NCBI RefSeq assembly: GCF_947242115.1
Contig: NC_074720.1
Coordinates: 30,816,145 to 30,880,144 of the forward strand
Source: Biomphalaria glabrata
Lineage: Eukaryota; Mollusca; Gastropoda; Planorbidae
DNA: 64,000 nt
Direction: 5' to 3'
A program made the position numbers and the translations under genes. Each line of letters opens with the position of its first letter. Position 1 is the stretch's first letter. Positions 43,601-64,000 of the stretch are shown here, piece after piece. The notes under the pieces are model-generated. The model was not told the DNA's origin. It saw nothing but the letters and a program-made list of their open reading frames with translations, and did not search any database.

Positions 43601-44979
43601 CAAGTCATTCTTTCATGATTTTAATTGCACAGATTCATATGTTACAACAATATTTATTAATTCATTGCCTACTATATTTGTATAGCACCATGATTTTTTT
43701 ATTTTTGAACTTTACAGATCTGCAGTCTGACTCAGAACCCAGAAGAAAACACATTCTCTTTGAATCGACAAGCAGTATGGGATGGGGGCAACATGCAGGT
43801 GGTCATTAGTAGGAACGCACTTATCTCACACCCTGAATCTGACAACGACTTGCTGGCTGTAACTGCCAACCACTGCAATAACTTAGTAAGCATGGCTGCC
43901 TTTTTTCTTCTCCTAGCAAGTGTAGGGCATGTTACCAGTTTGTATTTTAAACTTTTAAATTGTCTAGCCTTGACATTTTTGTCCTGTTTTTATTTACATT
44001 TCAGCACAATTTTTTGTGTTTTATAATGTGTATTATGTTGTTTCACTGACAATTATTATGGCTTATTTTTGTTCATCATTGTTTAAAAGTTGGGCATAAT
44101 TTAAAAAAGTGATAAGATTATTATACAAAATAAATTGTACAAACTAGGGATCTGTCCACTTCCATTTTTTTTAAACGTGGAACCCTAGTGTTCTGTGAGG
44201 CCTGATTGATATTCTACTAACTACTGCAATAATTAGCTAGCAGGCCACAATGTGAATAAACCTCTCTTGTAAAAAATAATCAGTGTTCCGCTAAATACTT
44301 AGAATGTGCGAAGTTTATTTAGTTAGAAAAAAACTTTGGGAAACACTATCTTTACCCAAACCTGCAAGTTAGCAGGGGCTCGTAGTGGGCACGGTTTGAA
44401 CTCATGACCATTGTTGTACCAAACTTGCAAGATAGCAGGGGCAGTTAGTGGGAAGGACTCGAATTCATGACCATGTTTATGATGACAGACCAAAGTGCAT
44501 ACCAGGCAACCACCTGCTTCAAAAGTGGTAGAAATTATTTTGTATAAATGTTTTTTTTTTAATTTTTCTGTGCTGTAAATGTTACAAAAGAAATGTGTAG
44601 GCTATGAGTAGAGATAGCTTTTTTTTTTTTTTTTAATTTAAAAAAAAAAAAAAAGTGTAGAACTTCGTTATTTAAAGTGTTTTGAGGACTATTCCTCTGC
44701 TATCTCTAAATTATAACACTGCAATGGTTCATATTTGAGTACAAAATTTTTATTATTCTATACAATTCCTGCTCAAAATATTTTGCATTGTATATTGTCT
44801 AACTTATTGTGATATTGTGTATACAGGTCAGTGTGTGGGACGTGACCAAGAAACAAGAGTTGCAGTCCTTACCATGTTATGACAAAGCTATTGACATTAA
44901 GGCTATATCTCACAATGGTGGAGACTGGTTAGGTGTCCTGACAGAGAAAGACTTAGTGCTGTATAAATGGAGAGAGTAA
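33844..44979 (+). CDS. RFWD3: RFWD3, E3 ubiquitin-protein ligase (RING, coiled coil, WD40), 13 coding exons
   Basis: Known family role: ubiquitinates RPA and RAD51 at stalled forks and interstrand crosslinks, and supports p53 with MDM2; nuclear. Joining 13 exons with GT/AG sites and matching phases gives 2349 nt, 782 residues plus stop; human RFWD3 is 774. Order seen: acidic and Ser-rich N terminus with a SUMO-interaction-like motif (I14-L15-I16 then SSEDEDE); basic nuclear-localisation-like RKRKR at 275-279; RING at 307-349 (C307, C310, C327, H329, C335, C346, C349); charged coiled coil about 368-426; WD40 region about 455-782 ending in TEKDLVLYKWRE, like the human end. The start is the first ATG of the first coding exon, directly after an in-frame TAA; its context is weak (T at -3). 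The N-terminal 266 residues are poorly conserved, so the start is less certain than the rest. The gene converges with CPSF3. Confidence 0.94.
35040..35225 (+). mobile_element. SINE family 2 (in RFWD3 intron 1)
   Basis: tRNA-like head gatgactgcctggcaatatg, B-box-like agtttgaaccct, then ctgtcttgtaggaggtctg and the tail acttgcaag. Shares this order with 37978-38112. Confidence 0.65.
35438..35554 (+). CDS. RFWD3: RFWD3 coding exon 2 (residues 267-305)
   Basis: 117 nt between acceptor tggcag and donor GTAACT, phase 0 to 0. It encodes a Ser/Lys/Glu-rich linker with the basic cluster SQRKRKRS, a likely nuclear localisation signal; the SQ is also a possible ATM/ATR site. It runs straight into the RING. 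Confidence 0.85.
36019..36104 (+). CDS. RFWD3: RFWD3 coding exon 3 (RING, first half; residues 306-334)
   Basis: 86 nt, acceptor gtattag, donor GTAAGA, ending in phase 2. It encodes CSVCLEPW and KCGHLFGM, matching the C-x2-C and C-x-H zinc ligands and the GHLFG signature of RFWD3 RING domains. Confidence 0.95.
36935..37034 (+). CDS. RFWD3: RFWD3 coding exon 4 (RING, second half; residues 334-367)
   Basis: 100 nt, acceptor catctag, donor GTAAGT. It completes the RING with SCILKWVEQ and CCPQCKAPA. An extra cysteine (C345) sits beside the ligand C346. Residues after the RING (SDLRNIFVTRIT) match the conserved segment before the coiled coil. Confidence 0.95.
37216..37391 (+). CDS. RFWD3: RFWD3 coding exon 5 (coiled coil; residues 368-426)
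   Basis: 176 nt, acceptor tttttag, donor GTAGAT, ending in phase 2. The product is highly charged and Leu/Glu/Arg/Gln-rich with heptad spacing (LLEEEKAARRQLEQKEAQ), matching the coiled coil between RING and WD40 in the human protein. Confidence 0.93.
37978..38112 (+). mobile_element. SINE family 2 (in RFWD3 intron 5)
   Basis: atatgtgctttggactcg, gagtttgaaccctggctgct and gtcttgcaggaggtctgg match the copy at 35040-35225. Confidence 0.65.
38409..38523 (+). CDS. RFWD3: RFWD3 coding exon 6 (residues 426-464)
   Basis: 115 nt, acceptor actttcag, donor GTAAAC, ending in phase 0. It encodes a Ser/Gln-rich linker followed by KRYHQFMKINIAQ, corresponding to the human KYHFQKTFTVSQ segment at the entry to the WD40 propeller. 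Confidence 0.93.
38590..38860 (+). mobile_element. SINE family 1 (in RFWD3 intron 6)
   Basis: Head ggttggcttctgaacttg, B-box-like gggttcaaatc, body ctctaatggtacctgac, ggttgggcattgtgctggcc, ccctgctcgttaaccgttg and tail aaggtctgaaagggg. Confidence 0.85.
38991..39089 (+). CDS. RFWD3: RFWD3 coding exon 7 (residues 465-497)
   Basis: 99 nt, acceptor gtttgttcag, donor GTAAAT, phase 0 to 0. It encodes DANCRVFEYSRELGMVVVSQ, the first propeller strands, aligned with human AGNCRIMAYCDALSCLVISQ. Confidence 0.93.
39702..39865 (+). CDS. RFWD3: RFWD3 coding exon 8 (WD40; residues 498-552)
   Basis: 164 nt, acceptor ctgttag, donor GTAAGT. It encodes PLHSGAIRDMCFRP and LLSCGLDKSIQLTSV, matching the human blade with HGKQIRGLAFSS and LLSASLDNTIKLTSL. 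Confidence 0.95.
40496..40684 (+). CDS. RFWD3: RFWD3 coding exon 9 (WD40; residues 552-615)
   Basis: 189 nt, acceptor attgaag (short pyrimidine tract), donor GTAAAG. It encodes VWCCAWNTGNTNLFYAGLEK and VREFDIRMTNTHVQDI, corresponding to human [20 protein letters not shown] and VYDVRNTSSHVQEL. Confidence 0.94.
41441..41494. repeat. 18-bp tandem repeat, 3 copies (RFWD3 intron 9)
   Basis: agtaacattgtcttcaat repeats exactly three times at 41441, 41459 and 41477, about 57 bases before exon 10. Confidence 0.95.
41551..41645 (+). CDS. RFWD3: RFWD3 coding exon 10 (WD40; residues 615-647)
   Basis: 95 nt, acceptor ttttgaag, donor GTGAGT. It encodes GLLIAQLQNVTFKQYVNDQY and THVLPAM, matching human GVLAGTLEDASFWEQ and PHVLPLE. 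An 18-bp tandem repeat lies just upstream in the intron. Confidence 0.92.
41766..41854 (+). CDS. RFWD3: RFWD3 coding exon 11 (WD40; residues 647-676)
   Basis: 89 nt, acceptor ttcacag, donor GTAAAT, ending in phase 0. It encodes LSSYRPGAHLQKCRYE, aligned with the human LVTYRPDKNHTT segment. Confidence 0.92.
42871..43430. mobile_element. pogo/Tigger-like MITE with TA target duplication (RFWD3 intron 11)
   Basis: Left end ccgcatttttacgcttata and inverted right end ccatatttttgcgcatata, flanked by TA on both sides (42869-42870 and 43431-43432). Subterminal tatataaaggtgcgg and tatataagggtgcagg are also paired. The ccgtatttt...cgcataa style is that of pogo/Tigger non-autonomous elements. 560 bp, no transposase. 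Confidence 0.7.
43718..43885 (+). CDS. RFWD3: RFWD3 coding exon 12 (WD40; residues 677-732)
   Basis: 168 nt, acceptor tttacag, donor GTAAGC, phase 0 to 0. It encodes QVVISRNALISHPESDNDLL, aligned with human TKNAIFQSPENDGNIL. A second in-frame AG six bases downstream could drop two residues. Confidence 0.93.
44160..44350. mobile_element. hAT MITE of the cagtgtttcccaaac family (RFWD3 intron 12)
   Basis: cgtggaaccctagtgttctg, aggcctgattga, agtgttccgctaaatactta and the end aactttgggaaacact match the family seen at 10420-11216. Confidence 0.65.
44351..44525 (-). mobile_element. SINE family 2, two tandem heads (RFWD3 intron 12)
   Basis: aacctgcaagttagcagggg...ggtttgaactcatgaccat is repeated as aacttgcaagatagcagggg...actcgaattcatgaccat. 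Both are inverted tRNA-like heads of the family. Confidence 0.6.
44827..44979 (+). CDS. RFWD3: RFWD3 coding exon 13, terminal (residues 733-782)
   Basis: 153 nt, acceptor tatacag, ending at TAA 44977-44979. It encodes VSVWDVTKKQELQSL and LGVLTEKDLVLYKWRE. The human protein closes with LATLTEKMVHIYKWE, so the C terminus is complete. Confidence 0.96.
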   Translation, partial: VSVWDVTKKQELQSLPCYDKAIDIKAISHNGGDWLGVLTEKDLVLYKWRE

Positions 44980-45490
44980 ATCTTGTGTGAACTAACAACT
45001 GTTGGTTTTAATGTTGACATTATGAAAATATAAGAGCTGTGCACTGTCTCAGAAGAAATGTGGACCACTTTTCTCAGATACAGTATTCTGCTACGGCTTC
45101 CAAATGACAAGAGGAAAATCAGTGACTCCAAAAACTTTTTGTGAGGCATCCTTGTCTAATTACATGATGTTTTCCAAGAGCAGAAAGAAGAGAGTTATGT
45201 TAGAGCTTCATTACATTAGCAGAGCAAAACATTTCTTGTTGAAATCACTATAACCATCATCTATTTACTTGAGTCTCTAAGGGCATTACATGTTTTTTGG
45301 CAGCTCAGTATTACATGACCAGGTTACATCAGGAGACTTTTAATGTGTTCAATATTTCACTGTATACAAGTTTTTTTGTTTTTTTTTTATATCATCTACC
45401 TGAGTGATATAGCAAAATGCAGATTTAAAAACCCATTTTTTGTGTATATTCTATCTACATTTAGACATGCATTTGATTTCTGTCTAAAGA

Positions 45491-45496
45491 AATAAA
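45491..45496 (+). promoter_or_regulatory. Candidate RFWD3 poly(A) signal AATAAA
   Basis: This AATAAA lies about 510 bases after the RFWD3 stop, followed by A/T-rich DNA. A second AATAAA lies at 45706-45711. Either could end the transcript; no cleavage-site evidence is visible. Confidence 0.5.
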
Positions 45497-46084
45497 CAAT
45501 ACAAACACTTTCATACTAATTAATTATTTCTTTAAAATTTATTTTTATATAAAAATTTGTTTAGTTCAATTAGTTTTAACAGCCTCTAAGCATCATTAGT
45601 AGAAGGATCCTAGTCACTGCATAAGAATTGTCACTAAAATTTATATTATTTTTTTAGGAATTTTGTTTAAAAAATGTTCATTTTTCAAATAGATTATTGA
45701 AGGAAAATAAATTTCCATATTTCCATTTGTTTATTGCAACCTTTTTCTGCCTAGGGCCACAATAAGAAAATTTGGGGATGGGGGGGGGTGCATAAATATA
45801 TATATATATATATATTTGCACTCCCAATTGAGGAATTACAACAAGAGTAAGCCATTTCTTAAAATAATTTTAAGAATTTATAATTTTTTTTTTAATCATA
45901 TCACAACATTTATTTCACCACAAATATAAAGTTGTATATAACTGTTTATTCTCATGCATAATGTTCAGGAATCATGGAACTAGCTTACTAGTTTGTTATC
46001 ATTGTGACTGCTGTCAAATTACAGTCAATAAGTGATATTTGATATTTTGGGTTTTAGGCACATCAATAAGCATCGACCTTTTCT

Positions 46085-47515
46085 AACACTTGACAATTGT
46101 CAAACAAAAAAAAGTATGTTTTCAGATGAATTTGGTTCCAAATAGTATCAAAGTTCAGCAACAAATTTTTTTTTTAGTGCGGATACACAGCTTCTAGCAC
46201 CCTTTCTCTCGCGAAAGAACTGACTGGTACTTATCTTTCAGGTCATAATTTGCTACGAGGTATGTCTGCTTTAAATGGTGAGCTGAGGATATTGAAAACT
46301 GGTTCCATGTTGCTGACGTCTTAAAATTTGCTTTCCAATTCCACAATCAAGGAATACAAATAAGTCTTGTACTTTTCAACCATTTCACTAGAACTAGTTT
46401 CACCTTTGAGCTAAGGAAAATGATAAAGCCTAATTTCACTTGCTAGCCTAAAGAAATGGAATAGCTTTTTGTTTGAAAAGATTTAAGATGTACATACATT
46501 TCATGTGCAAACAACACGTTGCGATGCTTTCGATGATAAACATGAAGTGTCTTCAACTAGTCATTAGAAATATTAGCAACAAAGTCACAGTCAATGTCCT
46601 TCAAGGAACCTAACAATTTTTTCCTTGAGATTCCATATTCTTCTTATGCTAGGCCAGTGGATACTACTGTGTTACCGAACACCGGAAAGTTTCCAAATCT
46701 TCAATTACTTTTCAGAACTGCCAGTCAGAGCCGGTCTTAGATAATTGGAAGCCCTAGGCAAAGTGAATTTGATGGCCCCAAATAAAATAGAAAAATATAA
46801 ATTAACATTGAAAAAACTAAAATTATGTAGCTTATTAAAAACGTAGTGTACCGATACTTCAACAATAACAGTGAGGACAAGTTTTGCTATATTTTCACTA
46901 AGATAATAAAATACATATCCTATGCAAGGTCCTCAACAATCCTACACATTAAACTGCTGCTTGGTTCATCAATAGGCCAGCCCTATGCCTTTTAATAAGA
47001 ATATTTGGATGGAGTATACAATAACTTGATTGGTATTCAATGCAGATATGAGTAAACTTTCCAGTAATGAGTTTATGGTTGGGATATTGTTCTTTATTTA
47101 CAATGCCTGTTTTTCTCAAAGCACTGTTCCATCAGTTGTTACCCTTGCCATCTTGTATAGAAGCCAAGCCAACACTTTCAACACAGTTCTTCATAGCATT
47201 GAATAAATACTGGCTGGGCATGTGTCTTTGACTGAATTATTCGAAATATTGCAATTTAAATTAATCTGCGTTTACTTTGAACTTTTTAGAATGACGTTTA
47301 GAGACAATGTTTCTTTAGCTTCTTCATTATAAGTGATAAGAATAAAAAGTTTCAATCATTTCTATAGATATTTACAATTATTTCTTTTTAATATATTTGC
47401 ATTTTTTATATGTGTAATGTGATTTCTTTAGGTGTCCACGGGCCACATAAAGCACTTCGGCAGGCCGCATGTGGCCCGCGGTCCATAATTTGCCCACCCC
47501 CGGTTTAGGGGAATT
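46085..47515 (-). pseudogene. Decayed hAT transposon, GTF2IRD2/ZBED-like transposase remnant
   Basis: The minus strand at 46600-46100 reads GSLKDIDCDFVANIS, VLFAHEMYVHLKSFQTK and SSAHHLKQ-type segments that follow the GTF2IRD2-like hAT order (LLGxLxxIDxxF...MYxHVKAFQxKL...SNPF). At 47440-47512 the terminus ccgcgggccacatgcggc / gggggtgggcaaa is typical of this group. Many breaks. An unrelated hAT-like end (cagagccggtcttag, 46730) is probably a later insertion. Confidence 0.55.
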
Positions 47516-47748
47516 AAATAATCCACATAGATTATTTATTAGACAAAATTTCAAGAAGGCTGTTCAGTGGTGCGTCCGTATGGTTATTATGGTCCAGATA
47601 TAGAGATTTTTTTTTAAAGATTCTATTTGTCCTACCCTACTCATATGTAAACATAGTTGCTATACTGGAGTTACTAAATCAAGCTAGCCATCACATAATT
47701 AAATGGCATTTGAAAGTTATTGTTATTAAATTTTTGACTTAAATATTT

Positions 47749-48020
47749 AGCGTGGTGGCTGAGTGCTAAAGCGCTTGGCTTCCGAACCGGGGACCAGGGT
47801 TCGAATCCTGGTGAAGTCTGGGATTTTTAATTTCAGGATCTTCGGGCGCCTGAGTCCACCCAGCTCTAATGGGTATCTGACATTAGTTAGGGAAAAGTAA
47901 AGGCGGTTGGTCGTTGTGTTGGCAACATGACACCCTTGTTAACTGTAGGCCACAGAAACAGATGACCTTTACATCATCTGCCCTATAGACCACAAGGTCT
48001 GAAAGGGGAACTTTACTTTT
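47749..48020 (+). mobile_element. SINE family 1, best-preserved copy
   Basis: A-box tggctgagtgctaaagcg, B-box gggttcgaatcct, body ctctaatgggtatctgac, ggcggttggtcgttgtg, aacatgacaccc, and the tail aaggtctgaaaggggaac. The head resembles a Leu/Ser-type tRNA; it is a SINE promoter and not a functional tRNA gene, since the acceptor stem does not pair and the body continues. Confidence 0.9.
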
Positions 48021-48304
48021 TTAAATATTTAACTCACTGATTCAGTCCATCTACCAAATACCGGTACTTAAATGACACTTGGTTTTTCTAACTGCGTTGT
48101 TTTTTTATGACTTTAAACTTAGCTTCATTTTTGGAGAGACTGTTTATCTACTTGATTTCAGATATTTTTTATGTTCTATTCATCTTCTTGGGCGTCGCAA
48201 CTTTTGTTCTACATCTGATTCTCATCACATGTTCTCTATTCATCCTTTGAGAATTTTGTGCTGTGCCAGGCCAGCACAACTGATATCATCTTAGATACCT
48301 AAAA
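48021..48304. other. AT-rich spacer between two SINEs
   Basis: No gene or element recognised. Confidence 0.6.
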
Positions 48305-48585
48305 TGGAGGCATGGTGGCCAAGCAGTAAAGCACTTGGCTTCCAAACTGGGGGTTCTGGATTCAAATCCTGGTGAAGACAGGTATTCTTGATTTTGGGAT
48401 CCTGAGGGCGCCTCTTGAGTCCACCAAGCTCTAATGGGTACCTGACATTAGTTGGAAAAACATAAAGATGATTGGTCGTTGTGCTGGCCACATGACACCC
48501 TTATTAACCCAAGGCCACTGAAACTGATGAGCTATACATTGTCTGCCTTATAGACCACAAGGTCTGAAAGGGTAACTTTACTTTC
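48305..48585 (+). mobile_element. SINE family 1
   Basis: tggccaagcagtaaagcac, gattcaaatcctggtgaag, ctctaatgggtacctgac, ggtcgttgtgctggcc, acatgacaccc and aaggtctgaaagggtaac in the family order. Confidence 0.88.
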
Positions 48586-49630
48586 CTTTTAGATACCTTA
48601 AATACTATAGTGCTCACCCGAAATTGAATTGAGTAAATTAGTGGTTAGCTGGAGGGGAGATTTATAATCACAATCACATACAGATTATTTCTACTTTTTA
48701 GCTTAGCAATGTTGTCATTTCCAGGAGCAATTAACTTAGCTTGTCAAAATAAAATGTGAACTTTATTTAATGCAATATCATTACATCTATTTTGTCATTA
48801 TCTAAAACATTTAAAAATCATCATGAAGCTTGGAAACATATCTAGAGCATTAAACTATAATTTAAAAAAAAAATAAATTTCCCTTATTCGAAAGACACAG
48901 GGTTGTTATTTAGTTTTATTTTACACCATATCTTGACTCAAAGGAGAACAAATTGAGGCGTATATAAAATAATTGAAACATCCACCCTTGATGAGAGCAT
49001 CAACTTCAATGACAGATCTTCAATTTAGTTCTAAAAGATAGACACAGAATCACCTTTTAAAATGTTATATTACAAAACATTTCATAATTTATTGCAGACA
49101 TGTCAATACTATACATTCATAATGGTTCACATCAAAGAAAATAATAATAATATATGCATAATTAATGTGTCACTGAGCATAAAAAGCATATACAAATGTT
49201 AAACAAGATTTGAACTCAACCCTTAAAACTGTAAACTTCCGCATGCAGCTACTTTGAGAGCCACAACTTCATACCACTTTCAGACACACATTTAGATTGT
49301 ACAAAACCTTTCAGCCACAAGCCATCTATGTACCTTTGAAGAACACTTTATGAAAACTTAACCTTTCAACCGACTTTTGAAAATGTTACTTATTACAGGT
49401 ATATAAAGTTTGAGAATCCTCTAAAACTAATTCTTGGTGATGATTGTCCAAAAAATGAAAAGTCAGCAAAATAGGATAATGGAGTAATAGGTCTTTGAAA
49501 AGTTCTCAAAACAATATCAAATGATTTCAAAGTTATGAAAACTAACAGGATAGTTTTGATAAAACTATGCAACTTTGTATAAACAATAGCCATACTAGTG
49601 AAACATGACATGGTGATAATTGTCATGGAT
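48586..49630. other. AT-rich interval between the convergent genes, nothing recognised
   Basis: No frame with family resemblance. Could include distal 3'-UTR sequence of CPSF3. Confidence 0.5.
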
Positions 49631-50095
49631 GTAGCACCAGGCAACCTACCCACAGAAAGGTTTATTTCTTCGCTAACAAGACTTTCTTCTAATGTGTAGC
49701 ACCAGGCAACCTATCCACAGAAAGGTTTATTTCTTCACTAACAAGACTTTCTTCTACTGTGTAGCACCAGGCAACCTATCCACAGAAAGGTTTATTTCTT
49801 CACTAACAAGACTTTCTTCTACTGTCTAGCACCAGGCAACCTATCCACAGAAAGGTTTATTTCTTCACTAACAAGACTTTCTTCTACTGTCTAGCACCAG
49901 GCAACCTATCCACAGAAAGGTTTATTTCTTCCCTTACAAGACTTTCTTCTACTGTCTAGCACCAGGCAACCTATCCACAGAAAGGTTTATTTCTTCGCTA
50001 ACAAGACTTTCTTCTACTGTGTAGCACCAGGCAACCTATCCACAGAAAGGTTTATTTCTTCGCTAACAAGACTTTCTTCTACTGTGTAGCAACAA
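49631..50095 (-). repeat. 65-bp tandem array (7 copies) in the presumed CPSF3 3' UTR, one poly(A) hexamer per copy
   Basis: Units start at 49631, 49696, 49761, 49826, 49891, 49956 and 50021, exactly 65 bp apart, with a decayed eighth start at 50086. They are nearly identical. Read on the CPSF3 sense strand, each unit has AAATAAAC followed within about 30 bases by a GU-rich stretch (CTGTGGATAGG then TTGCCTGGTG), the layout of a metazoan poly(A) site. The AATAAA copies correspond to + positions 50051, 49986, 49921, 49856, 49791, 49726 and 49661 (first base of tttatt). The first lies about 410 bases after the CPSF3 stop. Before them I see only one weaker ATTAAA (50181-50186 on +). Confidence 0.9.
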
Positions 50096-50180
50096 GCAAG
50101 ACAATACTTCTAATTTACTTACACTCTTCTCAAAACTAGATCTGCAACTGGATCAAAAAACAACTGCCCATGTACATTTT

Positions 50181-50186
50181 TTTAAT
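50181..50186 (-). promoter_or_regulatory. Weak poly(A) hexamer ATTAAA downstream of CPSF3 stop
   Basis: On the minus strand this reads ATTAAA, about 280 bases after the CPSF3 stop and ahead of the tandem AATAAA array. It is a possible proximal cleavage signal; no other support is visible. Confidence 0.3.
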
Positions 50187-50466
50187 CTGCATAACAATCC
50201 TTTTTTAAAGTAATTTTAGTACTTCAGTAATTTTAGTTTCCAAATGTGATAAAGATTTTTCACATTGTTGTACTTCTAGCATGAAATCATCAACTGTTCT
50301 GTAGGTCATCAGCTTCAAGTTTTGTTGAGACTAGTTTTAAAAATCTCTTCTGAAGAGACTTGTGGAACATACAAGCAAAGTATGGCCTTAGTATACAACT
50401 GATACAGATCCATGATAACAAAAAGCAATGCACTGTACACAAATATACACTTTCAAAACAAAAACA

Positions 50467-61785
<11,319 letters not shown>

Positions 61786-64000
61786 TTTTGTATATGAAGA
61801 AAGGAAGTACATCTGTTATACCAAATTTGCATTTGTAACCTAATCTATAATTTTTTATAAAATAAGTAATAATTTTAGTTGTTTTGATTTGAGTGATCAC
61901 ACTTGTATTATTTAATATTATTTTTATATGCAAACTAATTTTACAGCATAAAGATATACAATAACTAAATCTAGACATGACTAATTTTTCTTTAAATAAA
62001 AATGTTAAAAGTTTCTGTAACTAGCCGTGGTTTGTTAGAAATCTGGTCAAAACCTACTGAAATTACAAAACTAGAAATATAAGCGTCTTGTAACAAAACA
62101 AAACAAAAAATCAACAAGTCTAGTTTAATATCTAGGTCTAACCATATATTTATTTATGACATTTATGTCTTATGGGTCAATAAATATTTATTTATGTCTA
62201 TGGGTCTAACTCAATCCTGGACTCAATCTCTCTTATTATTATACTTATAGATAGTAAGTTTAAAGTTATAGATCTAGTGACTAAATTCTAAATACTTAAA
62301 ATACTAGTCTAAATAAAGTAAAAATACTAAAATAGTCTAACCCTGTAGTCAAGTGTAGTCACTGTGACTGTAGTGTAGACACTGTAGTGTCGCTGTCCCA
62401 CTAAACTAATAGATCTATTATAATTAAATAATATCTATCTAAATCTAGATCTATCATCTAGATCTAGAATCATAATGTCTAGATTCTAGATCATAGATGT
62501 CTAGATAATTATAAGTAGATCTAGTTATTCTAGTAAGTTGACTGAGACTGAGCCACTGTTACCTGTAAGTTACAGTGTAAGTCTGTATTTAATTTACCTA
62601 TTAAATCTAGAGTCGATCTAGTCAATTTAGACTCAAGTCGAGTCAAGTGAAATCTAGTAAAAGTTTAAAGTCAATCTAGAATAATCTAAAGTTACAAACG
62701 TCTGTATTAACTAGAGTAGTTTATGCTATTCGGACACCTATATGCACACAGATATATATGTTAACATGCTAAATTCAATAGAATTAGTGAGATTGTTGTA
62801 ACTATAAACACTTTTATTTTATTTAAAAAATAAAATTTTACCCTTCTTTGTCTTTGTTAATTTTAGTATCAAATATCTTTAAAGTGCGCCAAGAGAATTT
62901 AATGAAATTTGAAATATACACATTTCATAATATGATAAATTATTGTAGCAAACATCATTGTTGTAACTTTTATAGCAAAAAAGTTGTTAAGAAAAATTTA
63001 ACAGATTGTCTTCAAAAGCAAATAAAAATGATCTCTGATATCTTATGTTAACAAAAAGTAATCACAATTAGTCCTGAAATCAAATACAATGTGCTAAAAC
63101 TTTGATGGAAATGACCACCCTTAAAAAAAGGGTAAAATGTGCTGACACACTTTTCAGCCATTTTTTTGGGAGAAAAAAAAATTGGATCTAGGTCAGTTTA
63201 TCGAAGTACCTACCTACAGGTTACGATAGCCATTCTTGCCTAACTGAATCCTCTATATTCTCTCTATATAAATCTAGATCTATCTAGTAGGTCTAGATCT
63301 AAGCATTTAACTTCATTCAATGTACCAAGCTCACTCCAAACATTTGCCCATTTATTCTCTATTAAAAAAAAACAACAACAAACGAACAAATATAATATAA
63401 CATCATTTTTATTGATGTCCAAAACTGGCTGTCCGAAATAAATTTTGGTAAGAAAATCGTAATTTAATTCGGACACAGTATTAATTTTTTTTTGTATGGA
63501 ATTAGAAAACTTGGCTTATGAATCAAATAAATTAGCTCCAAAAACAGAATAAATATTGCCGGGCTCATTAGTATAGAATAGACTTAGCCAATCAAAAAAT
63601 ATAGTCTTAACTCTAGGAAGAGGTAAAGTCATCCGGGTAACATAGGAAAAAACAACAACCTGACTAACAAATTTGAAATTCGTTATCTTACATATAAAGA
63701 CAGCTAAATGGAAGGAAATTGGGTCAGAATCATTGGAAAATGGACAAGCACATTATACAGCCCGCTAGTTTTATAATACATATTAAAATAATTATTTAAT
63801 GACCACAAAAAACAGCGAATGTCCAAATTCATGTAATGTCCGAATTAAATAAACTACTATATAATACAGTTAATTATTATTTATAATAAATCTGATTTGA
63901 TAATTACTGCTCATTTAAAGTGCTCATTTAATTAGATCTAGAAATATCTAAGAAATCTAGCTAATATAGATCTAATAATTACTAGACCTATTAGATCTAG
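61786..64000. other. CPSF3 5' flank: AT-rich DNA with tag/tcta/gatc-rich patches
   Basis: No second gene recognised. Patches of tctagatc-type words at 62200-62720, 63260-63310 and 63930-64000. The motif tgtccgaa/ttcggaca or a one-base variant occurs about six times between 62736 and 63845, often with aattaaat beside it. No TATA box identified for CPSF3. Confidence 0.5.

Noticed and set aside
43760-44026. Independent 88-codon gene
   Set aside because: It overlaps RFWD3 exon 12 and reads through into the intron in another frame.
47749-47830. Functional tRNA gene
   Set aside because: A- and B-boxes are good, but the acceptor stem does not pair, and the same head with the same 200-bp body is repeated through the window, so it is a SINE.

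Overview
This is AT-rich animal nuclear DNA with spliced genes, many microsatellites and dense repeats. Its several tRNA-derived SINE families, ZMYM1-type hAT transposons and long stretches rich in tctagatc-like words suggest a heterobranch or freshwater pulmonate snail. That placement is an inference from remembered repeat styles; the two host genes show only that it is an animal. Two host genes can be built exon by exon, and nothing supports a prokaryotic or organellar origin.

Bases 1 to about 33,000 contain no host gene I can recognise. They hold a duplicated unidentified repeat (23-1010), SINE copies, an LTR-like fossil (about 2190-2895), LINE scraps and several minisatellites. The most striking minisatellite has about 36 copies of a 51-bp unit (11256-13090) whose minus strand resembles a compressed tRNA with A-box and B-box motifs. 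At 17375-23093 a decayed hAT transposon carries a LINE RNase H fragment, which was split by a second hAT with a perfect 8-bp target duplication. That second hAT carries a broken Ty3/Gypsy fossil, itself split by a hAT MITE with another perfect duplication.

Bases 33,844-44,979 (+) encode RFWD3, a RING, coiled-coil and WD40 ubiquitin ligase, in 13 coding exons (782 codons). Bases 50,467-61,785 (-) encode CPSF3/CPSF73, the pre-mRNA 3'-end endonuclease, in 17 coding exons (685 codons). All splice phases agree, and the predicted lengths are close to the human proteins (774 and 684 residues, from memory). The two genes converge, with about 5.5 kb between their stop codons. That interval holds SINEs, a decayed GTF2IRD2-like hAT and, on the CPSF3 side, seven 65-bp repeats. 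Each repeat carries AATAAA followed by GU-rich sequence on the CPSF3 sense strand.

The introns carry SINEs, a hAT MITE with a perfect target duplication and a pogo/Tigger-like MITE. The two genes have no known direct partnership: RFWD3 acts in DNA crosslink repair and CPSF3 in mRNA 3' processing. Both have low-complexity DNA rich in tag, tct and gatc words upstream of, or around, their 5' ends.
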